Source: Anaerocaecibacter muris (lineage in GTDB: Bacteria; Bacillota; Clostridia; Christensenellales; Pumilibacteraceae). Taken from it: DNA of 64,000 nt. The stretch is from positions 1 to 64,000 of the forward strand of contig NZ_CALPCE010000007.1 of NCBI RefSeq assembly GCF_943192945.1, read 5' to 3'. The notes below the pieces were generated by a model. The model ran no database searches. It was given only the letters and a program-made list of their open reading frames with translations, and was not told the DNA's origin. Of this stretch, positions 24,892 through 32,409 are shown in pieces (position 1 is the first letter of the stretch; every line of letters begins with the position of its first letter). Position numbers and translations under genes: made by a program.

Positions 24892-27060
24892 ATGGAAAAA
24901 AATGAAGAACCGAGCGTGTTGTTCGGTAAATCCAAATGGATTTGGGCGGCTGACGCTACCAAAAAGAACAGCAATATAATTTTGCGCCGCACTTTTTCGT
25001 TCGGGCAGGATCGTCCGCCGTCGCGCGCGGTGTGCCGCGCGGCGTGCGAAACGCATTATTATATGTTTGTCAATGGCAACGCCGTCGTGTGGGAGGGCGG
25101 ACTTAACCGCACCGCCAAAAGCGCGTATTACGATGAATTCGATATAGGCAAGTATCTTGTCAAGGGCGACAACGTAATTGTCGTGCATTGCTCGTACTTC
25201 GGCAACGAAGGGCGCGACCTTGTTTGCGCCGAGCGCGCGGGATTCATATTCGAGTGCAACGACCTTAATATATACAGCGACAGCAGTTTTACCGTTTACG
25301 AAAACCCCGCGTTCAAAGCGCCGCGCACTACCAACTGTTGCTATGCGGGTTACGACGTCAATTACGACGCGTCGCTCGAAGGTCCTATTCAAAACGTGCT
25401 CAACCCCACGTTCAATTTTTCGCAGTTTACTCCCGCGACGGAGCTGGACGTTTATCCCGACTCGGTCATAGGCGCGCTTGTGCCGCGACCCGTGCCCATG
25501 TTCAAGTTTTCGGCTCAACCCGTTTTTGTCAAGGCTAAAAAGTCAACCGATCAGTTCGACGGCGACACGTATATAGTCAACCTGCCGCGCGAAATGCGCG
25601 TTACGCCGTATATGGAAGTAACGGGCAACGGTCAGGAAAAAATAACTATTACGACCGACCGCACCGAGTGTATGGGCTGTTTCGGCGACGAAAACAGCGC
25701 GTATCGCGCGCACTCCGTGACGTATATAACAAAACCGACGCTCAATATTTACGAAGGTATGATGCCCATGACGGGCAACAGCCTTATATTCTCCATGCCG
25801 CGCACCGTCAAGGTCATGAAGCTCGGTTACCGCGAAATCGGGTACAACACCGCGCCTACCTGCGAGTTCGAGGCGGACGACAAGCTGAACGCGCTGTTCG
25901 GCAAGGCGTTAAACACGCTGTATTGCAGTATGGGATCGACCGTGGTCGATTCACCCGAGCGCGACCGCGCCATGTGGCTGGGCGACGCGTCGATTGCCGC
26001 GCGCGCGCTGTACCTTGCGTATGCGGACGCCGCGCCGCTTGTAAAAAAGATAATCGACGACGTTATCGCGTATGCGGACGGCGACAGTGTTTTGTATTCG
26101 TGCGTGCCGGGGAATATTCCCGTGGACATACCGTCGCACGGGCTTGTCGCGCTGGGCGAGTACGGACTGTTTGCTCAGTACAAAAACTTTACCCAAGATA
26201 AAGCGTTGTTCCGCGCCGAGTTCGAACGGTTGTGCGAGTATTTGATGCTCTGGGAAATGACCGAGCACGGCGTAGCGTTGCGCGACGGAACGCGGCGGTG
26301 GTACGATAATCTTTACAACGCCGACGAAACGCTTATCGAAAACGCGCTGTATTATTCGGCGTGCAAGTTTGTTAAAGGCTTGGGCGCGGAGCTGGGCGAA
26401 CACGACTACGACGAGACGTTTGACGACCGTATGGACAACATTGCGGACTTTATAGAAAGTACGTGGGACGGTTTGGGTTACACCTCGACGGGCGGAAGTT
26501 ACGACGACCGCGCCAACGCGTTTATCGCGCTTGCGGGGCTTGTTCCGAGCGAGCGCACGGCGGAAGTCGCGCGCGTACTCTCGGCGGTGACCAACGCGTC
26601 GCCGTACACCGAGTGGGCGGTTATTCAGGCGCTTGCCGTGCTCGGTCGGCGCGACCTTGCGCGCAAGCGGTTCGACAGCAGATATGCGCTTGCGGCGGAT
26701 TCGGAAAGCACCACGCTCGGCGAGGACTTTAACGGGTTCGGCACGGGCTGTCAAAGCTATCAGTCGGCGGTTATATTCGAGGCTGTGCAGATTTTCGGCG
26801 GTATAGAAGTAAAGGACGGCGCGAGCAAGATAACGGTCACGCCTGACTTCTCGGCGGTCAAGGACTTCCAAACCCGTCTGCGGCTTGCGAGCGGGGAGTT
26901 CGAGGTGCGCTACAAATACTCGCCCTCGCGCATAGACATCGTTATCGACAACCGCACGGACGGCAAAGCGGAGCTTGTCGTTTGTCCCGAACTCATAGGG
27001 CGCAACGTCGAGCGGCGCGCAATCACGCTTAACAAAGGCAAAAACAAGTTTACTATATAG
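24892..27060 (+). CDS. Alpha-L-rhamnosidase-like glycoside hydrolase (GH78-type)
   Basis: A 722-residue protein without a signal peptide, so probably cytoplasmic. The N-terminal beta-sandwich begins with KSKWIWAADATKKNSNIILR, the usual opening of GH78 proteins, and contains the YMFVNGNAVVWEGG and DEFDIGKYLVKGDNVIVV phrases of the lectin-like domain. The (alpha/alpha)6 barrel carries DSPERDRAMWLGDA (about residues 350-363), corresponding to the conserved D-P-R-W-GDA segment with the general acid. Further barrel phrases are ARRYD-like RRWYDNLYN and TTLGEDF. The C-terminal beta domain ends the protein. It probably removes rhamnose or a related sugar from imported oligosaccharides. RBS TAGGAG precedes the ATG. 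Confidence 0.8.
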   Translation: MEKNEEPSVLFGKSKWIWAADATKKNSNIILRRTFSFGQDRPPSRAVCRAACETHYYMFVNGNAVVWEGGLNRTAKSAYYDEFDIGKYLVKGDNVIVVHCSYFGNEGRDLVCAERAGFIFECNDLNIYSDSSFTVYENPAFKAPRTTNCCYAGYDVNYDASLEGPIQNVLNPTFNFSQFTPATELDVYPDSVIGALVPRPVPMFKFSAQPVFVKAKKSTDQFDGDTYIVNLPREMRVTPYMEVTGNGQEKITITTDRTECMGCFGDENSAYRAHSVTYITKPTLNIYEGMMPMTGNSLIFSMPRTVKVMKLGYREIGYNTAPTCEFEADDKLNALFGKALNTLYCSMGSTVVDSPERDRAMWLGDASIAARALYLAYADAAPLVKKIIDDVIAYADGDSVLYSCVPGNIPVDIPSHGLVALGEYGLFAQYKNFTQDKALFRAEFERLCEYLMLWEMTEHGVALRDGTRRWYDNLYNADETLIENALYYSACKFVKGLGAELGEHDYDETFDDRMDNIADFIESTWDGLGYTSTGGSYDDRANAFIALAGLVPSERTAEVARVLSAVTNASPYTEWAVIQALAVLGRRDLARKRFDSRYALAADSESTTLGEDFNGFGTGCQSYQSAVIFEAVQIFGGIEVKDGASKITVTPDFSAVKDFQTRLRLASGEFEVRYKYSPSRIDIVIDNRTDGKAELVVCPELIGRNVERRAITLNKGKNKFTI

Positions 27061-27087
27061 CTTGTATGGAAATACTATCGGTATAAT

Positions 27088-28449
27088 ATGAAACAAAAAA
27101 TTCTTCTGACTTATGTCGAATCGGGGTTCGGTCACATCTCCTCGATGGACAGTATATACGACGCGCTTTGCGAAAAGTACGGCGACGTTTACGATATACA
27201 AAAAAGCTATATCCTTACGGAGGACGGCTTTAAAAATCTTGTCGGAATGAATAAGTTTGTTATCAAGCAAGTGCAAAACACCAATAAAATCCCGTACTTC
27301 GGCAGATTTATTTTCCCTATAATATCGTTGCTCGGCGGACAAAAGGTCATGCGGTTTTTCCACCGCCAAATGGCTGTCAAGTCGTTCAAGCAAGGGCTTA
27401 AAGCGTTGCAAATGCGCAAGCCCAACGTGATTATCAGCAATCATTACTTTACCAATCTTTTGGCGGTCGAATACAAACGCCGTATCGACCCCGACGTCGT
27501 TGTTATCAACTATAATCCCGACCCGACGTTGCACACATTTTGGGATAAGCGCGACGGTCTGTTTATCGTCAATAACCCGCTCGCGCTCGCCAAAGCGCAA
27601 AAGTATAAGTTTAAACCCGAAAACCTGCGCATGGTCACGCCGTGCGTCAGGCAGTGCGTGGAAAAAAACACGCTCACCCGCGAACAGTTGCGCGACAAGT
27701 TCGGCTTGCCGCAGGATAAATTCACCGTGGTTATAGCAGACGGCGGGTATATGTTAGGCAGAGGTCCCAAGTTTGCCAAAGCCCTGATCAAGAGCGGCTT
27801 GCCCATTACGCTGTGCGTGATTGCGGGCAACAACAAAAAGCGTTACAAAAAATTCCAAGCCATAGAAAACGGCACGAGCCGACTGAAAGTCGCGCCGTCC
27901 ATGACGTTTAAGGCGTATGAGTTTATGACAAACGCTTACGAGCTGTACGGCGCGGCGGACGTGTTTTTGACCAAGGGCGGACCCAACGCGGTGCTCGACA
28001 GCCTGTATATGCACACGCCCGTTATGATCAACTACTGCCCGCACGTTATAGAAGCGGGCACGGTCAAAGTCTTTATAAAAGAACACGGTTGCGGCGAAAC
28101 GACTTTTACCAAGCGCTACGCCGTCAAGCGCATACGCGCGTTTATCAAAGACAAATCCGAGTTGATGGAGTACGAGGACAATATCGACGAGCTTATAGCC
28201 GACGGCAACGGCGCGACAGCGGTCGCGGATATTATCAATGCCGAGGCGGTCAACCAAAAGTTAGCTTACGAGGCGCGCGGAATACTGTGCGACGCGGATG
28301 ACGACCGCGACGCGAACGACTGTTTGGCAGGTAGTGCGGCGGACGGCGGCGCGCAACCCGACGCGGAAAAAACAAGCGAGGACGTTACGCCGAATATCGG
28401 GATTACGGCGGACGACGGCGACAGCACGGACGGCGTTGTTAAAAGATGA
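27088..28449 (+). CDS. Diacylglycerol/lipid glycosyltransferase (GT28, UgtP/MGDG-synthase-like)
   Basis: A 453-residue protein that should transfer a sugar from a nucleotide sugar to a membrane lipid on the cytoplasmic face. The N-terminal domain (ILLTYVESGFGHISSMDSIY) is of the MGDG-synthase kind. The C-terminal domain has KGGPNAVLDSLYMHTPVMIN, the nucleotide-sugar binding loop of GT28 enzymes. The last 55 residues, after about residue 400, are an acidic low-complexity tail (DADDDRDANDCL ... TADDGDSTDG) unlike the family. It overlaps the acyltransferase gene by 4 nt. A TATAAT directly precedes the ATG and no clear ribosome site is seen, so the start is less certain. Confidence 0.83.
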   Translation: MKQKILLTYVESGFGHISSMDSIYDALCEKYGDVYDIQKSYILTEDGFKNLVGMNKFVIKQVQNTNKIPYFGRFIFPIISLLGGQKVMRFFHRQMAVKSFKQGLKALQMRKPNVIISNHYFTNLLAVEYKRRIDPDVVVINYNPDPTLHTFWDKRDGLFIVNNPLALAKAQKYKFKPENLRMVTPCVRQCVEKNTLTREQLRDKFGLPQDKFTVVIADGGYMLGRGPKFAKALIKSGLPITLCVIAGNNKKRYKKFQAIENGTSRLKVAPSMTFKAYEFMTNAYELYGAADVFLTKGGPNAVLDSLYMHTPVMINYCPHVIEAGTVKVFIKEHGCGETTFTKRYAVKRIRAFIKDKSELMEYEDNIDELIADGNGATAVADIINAEAVNQKLAYEARGILCDADDDRDANDCLAGSAADGGAQPDAEKTSEDVTPNIGITADDGDSTDGVVKR

Positions 28450-29411
28450 ACACCAAGGCGTATCTGCGGTTTTTCGGCGAGCTTGCCGAAAAGGACGAAA
28501 TCCCGCGCGACGTTTACGATACGGTCGTCGCCGAGATCGCCAAGGACGGCAAAATGACCGAGCGCGTGTACTCGCTGTACCTGCAAGAGCTGGAAAAGCG
28601 GCGAATGTTCGATACGGACGGCGCGCCGTTCGACACGAAAAACAGCGCAAAGACGGACGGCACTTATGTCTATAAGCACGTTAAAAATCCGTTTTGGTAC
28701 ATACTTCACGCGTTTTGGAGCACCGTTTTCAAGCTGATAGGCTATGTCGGCGCGGGCGTGGTCTTTGGGGTTTGGCGGGTCAAGGACCGAAAAAAACTCA
28801 AAAAGATAGGCGCGTGCATAACGACTTCCAATCATGTAGGGTACCTCGACGCGGTGCTTACGCGCCGAGCCATGGGCGGCAAAAAGCAATATATAGTGGT
28901 TGCGCCGCACAACTGCAAGTACACCGTCGGCGGCGCGATACTGCGGTCGGCGACGGAATTGCCGTTGCCCGTCAACCTTAAAGGCACGCGATCGTTCAAC
29001 GACATGCTCGACTACGTCGCGGCGCGCAAAGCGGCTATACATTTTTACCCCGAAAAAAGCATGTGGATAGGCTACCGCAAGCCGCGTCCGTACAAGGAAG
29101 GCGCGTTCTATTACGCGGACAAACTGGATATTCCCGTCGTGCCTATGTTCTACTGCTTTAAACAGCCCAAGGGCTTGCGCAAACTTTTGCACTTGCCCAA
29201 GGCGGTTATAAAAATAGGCGAACCCATTTACGCGGACAAGTCGTTGCCCCCGCGCGACAGAAAAGCGGATTTGGCAAAACGCGCGTTCGATTCGGCGGCG
29301 GCGATGTACGAACGGTTTTACGGCATACCGCTCGAATACGCGGACGCGGACGACGCGAGCGAAAACGACTTAACGGCTAACCCCGAAAATACGATAAAGG
29401 ACGAAAGATAA
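28446..29411 (+). CDS. 1-acylglycerol-3-phosphate acyltransferase-like protein (PlsC)
   Basis: A 321-residue PlsC-family acyltransferase. The catalytic HX4D motif is NHVGYLD near residue 131, followed by the lipid-phosphate binding block FYPEKSMWIGYRKPRPYKEG and VPMFYCF. The first 75 residues are an added charged domain (FFGELAEKDEIPRDVYDTVV) not usual in PlsC, and one hydrophobic segment follows it. The ATGA overlap with the glycosyltransferase gene and 2-nt gap to parA show a single operon, suggesting that the pair builds a phospho- or glycolipid. It may acylate lyso-phosphatidate or a related lipid. Confidence 0.85.
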   Translation: MNTKAYLRFFGELAEKDEIPRDVYDTVVAEIAKDGKMTERVYSLYLQELEKRRMFDTDGAPFDTKNSAKTDGTYVYKHVKNPFWYILHAFWSTVFKLIGYVGAGVVFGVWRVKDRKKLKKIGACITTSNHVGYLDAVLTRRAMGGKKQYIVVAPHNCKYTVGGAILRSATELPLPVNLKGTRSFNDMLDYVAARKAAIHFYPEKSMWIGYRKPRPYKEGAFYYADKLDIPVVPMFYCFKQPKGLRKLLHLPKAVIKIGEPIYADKSLPPRDRKADLAKRAFDSAAAMYERFYGIPLEYADADDASENDLTANPENTIKDER

Positions 29412-29413
29412 AA

Positions 29414-30226
29414 ATGGCAAAAACCATAGCGATTGCAAACCAAAAAGGCGGCGTGGGCAAGACCACGACTTGCGTAAACCTCGCGGCGTACTTCGCCGCG
29501 TTCGGCAAGCGCGTTTTGATTATCGACAACGACCCGCAAGGTAATGCGTCGAGCGGTCTGGGCGTGGAAAAACACAAGGTCAAAAATTCGGTGTACAGCC
29601 TCATAATAGGCGATTGCGCCGCCGAAGCCGCAATACTGCCGACGGGCGTGGACGGACTGGACATTATCCCGTCCAATATCGATTTGGCGGGCGCGGAAGC
29701 CGAGCTTGTCAGCCTCGACAGGCGCGAAAGCTCGCTCAAACGCGCGATCGCGCCCATCAAGGATAATTACGACTATATATTTATAGACTGTCCGCCCTTT
29801 ATCGGCTTGCTCACGCTCAACGCGCTTACCGCCGCGGACAGCATACTAATCCCCATGCAGGGCGAATATTTTGCGCTCGAAGGGTTGAGCCAGCTCATGA
29901 ATACCATTAAGCTCGCAAAAAAGATACTCAACCCGTCGCTAGAAATAGAGGGCGTTGTGGTAACAATGTTCAACGCTCGCACCAACCTCGTCAACTCCGT
30001 TGCGGAGGAAATAACGCACTACTTCGGCAAAAAAGCGTTTGCTACCCGCATACCGCGAAGCGTGCGGCTTGCCGAAGCGCCGTCGTTCGGCATGCCTATC
30101 AGTCAGTTCGACCCGACGTCGGCGGGCGGCATAGCGTATAAAAATTTGGCGGAAGAAGTGCTCAACCGCAACCGCGACCGCTTCGTACCGATTAAAAACC
30201 TGTCGTCGCTCAAAAGGAAAGTTTAA
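29414..30226 (+). CDS. ParA/Soj-family ATPase, without a ParB gene beside it
   Basis: A 270-residue Walker-type ATPase with the deviant Walker A KGGVGKTT (residues 11-18), a DNDPQGNASSGL switch region and DYIFIDCPP as Walker B, as in chromosomal Soj. The C-terminal half is typical of Soj (RSVRLAEAPSFGMPI). Such proteins bind DNA nonspecifically and move partition complexes or other cargo. Here it is the last gene of a lipid-synthesis operon, with a riboswitch unit next to it. No parB or parS-like site is visible, so it may be an orphan that positions another cargo, or its partner lies elsewhere. Confidence 0.9.
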   Translation: MAKTIAIANQKGGVGKTTTCVNLAAYFAAFGKRVLIIDNDPQGNASSGLGVEKHKVKNSVYSLIIGDCAAEAAILPTGVDGLDIIPSNIDLAGAEAELVSLDRRESSLKRAIAPIKDNYDYIFIDCPPFIGLLTLNALTAADSILIPMQGEYFALEGLSQLMNTIKLAKKILNPSLEIEGVVVTMFNARTNLVNSVAEEITHYFGKKAFATRIPRSVRLAEAPSFGMPISQFDPTSAGGIAYKNLAEEVLNRNRDRFVPIKNLSSLKRKV

Positions 30227-30331
30227 CAAGCATAGCTTGATTCCCGTTGTGAGTTTACTGACATAATAATAAGAGGTTTCTCCCGAATAATTGAATTGCG
30301 TTTTGTTGAACGGGTGGTAGTTGCTCTACTT

Positions 30332-30548
30332 CTTTGCGGCGGTTCGCCTTGATTTCTCCGCTCCGCTCGCTTACGCTCACTTCGGTCGAAATGATGGGGG
30401 AAATTTAGATAATAAATAAGAGATAAAAGATAATAGTTACGGAAGTTTTGCGTAAAGCAAAACTTGATTAGAGTATATTGAATAGAAATGCTTATATACC
30501 CATCATTCCGAGCAACGCCGAGGAATCAAGGCGACCCGCCGCAGAAAA
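30332..30548 (+). repeat. MITE-like intergenic repeat, copy F (best-defined ends)
   Basis: About 217 bp with imperfect terminal inverted repeats. The left end CTTTGCGGCGGTTCGCCTTG and the reverse complement of the right end CTTTTCTGCGGCGGGTCGCC align, and the similarity continues inward through the GATTTCTC and AATGATGGG blocks for roughly 45-60 bp. The core has an internal hairpin (AAGTTTTGC and GCAAAACTT around TAAA). No transposase reading frame is inside. Confidence 0.8.
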
Positions 30549-30608
30549 GTAAATACTATATCAATCACTAACTATAAAAAATATTTCGGCTCACACCCTT
30601 TTAAACGA

Positions 30609-30637
30609 TTGATATTTTTCGACAAATGCGTTATAAT
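30609..30637 (+). promoter_or_regulatory. Promoter of the TPP riboswitch/thiT unit
   Basis: TTGATA (30609-30614), a 17-nt spacer and TATAAT (30632-30637), immediately upstream of the riboswitch. Confidence 0.8.
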
Positions 30638-30644
30638 GATAAAG

Positions 30645-30740
30645 TAGATGCAGGGGCGCGGCTTAAAGTCCGCTGAGATGTTGCATGTTATTGCACGGTC
30701 CCTTTGAACCTGTGAGTTAGCACTCGCGTAGGGAGCCGTC
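30645..30740 (+). ncRNA. TPP riboswitch (THI element)
   Basis: The conserved core is present in order: CAGGGGCGCGGC, the CGCTGAGATG motif that binds the pyrimidine arm, then CCCTTTGAACCTG, and finally GCGTAGGGAG closing the element. Thiamine pyrophosphate binding should switch off the gene downstream. The gene is a ThiT-type thiamine transporter, which agrees. Confidence 0.93.
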
Positions 30741-30760
30741 ATATACTTCGGTTTTTTCTT
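30733..30760 (+). terminator. Possible riboswitch-controlled terminator
   Basis: A short hairpin (AGCCG pairing with CGGTT, one G-U) is followed by TTTTCTT directly after the aptamer. The 5' arm can instead pair as AGGGAGCCGT with ACGGTCCCT inside the aptamer (one bulge), forming a competing antiterminator. The two structures exclude each other, which suggests transcription attenuation. Confidence 0.5.
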
Positions 30761-30922
30761 ATGCGTTCGCGGCTAAACAGGTGCGGACGTATATTATTTT
30801 GCGCGGTTTTGTCTTGCTTACAGTCGCTACTCGGCGGCTTGCGCTTTGCCAAAATTCGAGCGGCGATAGTTTTTGCGTCCGTGCCTTACGGCTTGTATTA
30901 CGCCCATCGGAGGTACATTATT

Positions 30923-32200
30923 ATGTTAGACGACATCAAAAACTACTTCGCCGATTTCGACGGAGCTACCAACATTTGCCGCACCGTCGCGCTGTGGATT
31001 ACAATCGCGCTCGTCGTTGCGTTCGTCATCACAAAGGTCTATATCGCAGTGCTTGGCAGGCGCGCGGTTAAAGCCGCGGACGGCGGAACGGATATAGACA
31101 AGGCGACGCGCATAGTAAACGGCGCGTGGATAGTGAGCGCGCTGTTCGTGGCGATGTGTTTTATTATAGCGTTTTCGTCCTGTTATTTCGTCGAAGGCGA
31201 CGCGATCGTACCCATACTGTTTTATCCTTTGCTCGTGCTCGCAATCGCGGTTGTGGCAAGCGCGACGTCGTTGTTCTTCAAGCCTAACACGGTAGTCAAA
31301 ATAGTTTGCGCGTCGGTGTGCGGCGCGGCGCTTATTTGCGTGCTTGCGTGCATGATAGCATACTATGTAAGCGGCAAGGCGGGCGACGCGTCGAGCAATA
31401 TCGGGCTGTACATAAGCGCGGCGTTCGTCACAGCGGGAATAATCGCGCTCGCGTTTTTCGCCGACAGGGGCAAACGCCTGTTCGATACAAAAACGGTCAC
31501 TTTCGCCGCCGTGTGCGTGGCGTTGAGCTTTGCGCTGTCGTATGTGCGACTGTTTAAAATGCCCATGGGCGGGAGCATTACTTTCGCGTCCATGCTTCCG
31601 CTTATGCTGTTTGCGTTCATGTTCGGCAGTCGCAGGGGCGTGCTCGTCGGCTTGATATACGGAGTTTTGCAGGCGATACAGGATCCGTGGATTATCCACC
31701 CCGCGCAGTTCGCGCTCGATTATGCCGTGGCGTTCGCGGCGATAGGGCTTACGGGCTGTATTCGCGACTTCGGACTGTTCAAAAACAATATGCGCGCGCA
31801 GTTCGCGCTGGGCGCGTGCATAGCGTGCCTTTTCCGTTTTATATGTCACTATTTTTCGGGCGTGTATGCGTTCGGCATGTACGCCGAGGTCTTTGCCGAC
31901 CAGTACGGCATGCCGTTGCTTGCCAACGAATATTTTTATTCGCTCGTTTATCAGTCCATGTACCTTGTTCCCGAACTCGCCATTGTGCTCGCCGTCGGCA
32001 TGACCGTGTTCGCTTCCGGCAATTTCCGTCGGCAGATAGCAATGTACGCACAGCGATATTCTGCCGCGCCGAGCGACGCTGCCGAAAAAGTCGAAGTATT
32101 CGATTCGACGGAGCGCGCGGACGGCGCGGAAAACGCGGAGCCTGCGGAAAACATGCCCGCGGACGGCTTGCCCTCGGACGCGCAACCGTCGCAGGAATAA
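30923..32200 (+). CDS. thiT: ThiT-like thiamine transporter with an added membrane domain
   Basis: From the ATG at 30923, which has RBS GGAGG, the protein has 425 residues; an upstream TTG frame start at 30761 lies against the riboswitch terminator and is unlikely. The C-terminal half (about 195-385) is a six-helix ThiT/S-component of an ECF transporter, with KMPMGGSITFASMLPLMLF and GLIYGVLQAIQDPWIIHPAQ as hallmark segments and acidic and aromatic residues that line the thiamine site in the family. The first about 190 residues add five further membrane helices not found in ThiT. The last 40 residues are an acidic Ala/Pro-rich tail. It would need the shared ECF energising module (EcfA, EcfA', EcfT), not in this window. 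Confidence 0.88.
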   Translation: MLDDIKNYFADFDGATNICRTVALWITIALVVAFVITKVYIAVLGRRAVKAADGGTDIDKATRIVNGAWIVSALFVAMCFIIAFSSCYFVEGDAIVPILFYPLLVLAIAVVASATSLFFKPNTVVKIVCASVCGAALICVLACMIAYYVSGKAGDASSNIGLYISAAFVTAGIIALAFFADRGKRLFDTKTVTFAAVCVALSFALSYVRLFKMPMGGSITFASMLPLMLFAFMFGSRRGVLVGLIYGVLQAIQDPWIIHPAQFALDYAVAFAAIGLTGCIRDFGLFKNNMRAQFALGACIACLFRFICHYFSGVYAFGMYAEVFADQYGMPLLANEYFYSLVYQSMYLVPELAIVLAVGMTVFASGNFRRQIAMYAQRYSAAPSDAAEKVEVFDSTERADGAENAEPAENMPADGLPSDAQPSQE

Positions 32201-32227
32201 CCGCCCGAGCCTATACATTATATAATG

Positions 32228-32257
32228 AAAAAATCCCCAAAGCTATGGGGATTTTTT
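32228..32257 (+). terminator. Intrinsic terminator after thiT
   Basis: A stem with arms AAAAAATCCCC and GGGGATTTTTT around an 8-nt loop, ending in a T run. It also works in the opposite direction. Confidence 0.85.
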
Positions 32258-32336
32258 GTTGCCGACGCGCGGTTTAAGGCGTTAAAATTCGACGTTTTTC
32301 CCGCCGAGGCAATATAAAATAATATTCGGAAAAGGC

Positions 32337-32365
32337 TTGATATTTCCGATAAAATGATGTATAAT
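32337..32365 (+). promoter_or_regulatory. Promoter of the glycogen gene cluster
   Basis: TTGATA (32337-32342), a 17-nt spacer and TATAAT (32360-32365), 45 nt before the glgB start. Confidence 0.8.
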
Positions 32366-32409
32366 CGTAATGGTGATAAAACCTAATAACGGTATGAGGG
32401 AGATTTTAA

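Noticed and set aside
25951-27600. A 549-residue minus-strand open frame
   Set aside because: Antisense to the GH78-like and glycosyltransferase genes, with shadow-type composition and no start signal.
29414-30332. Replication origin or partition locus near parA
   Set aside because: No parB, no dnaA-box cluster and no parS-like palindrome were seen around it.
30761-30922. Upstream extension of the ThiT reading frame
   Set aside because: It would start within the riboswitch terminator region and has no ribosome site; the ATG at 30923 has GGAGG.
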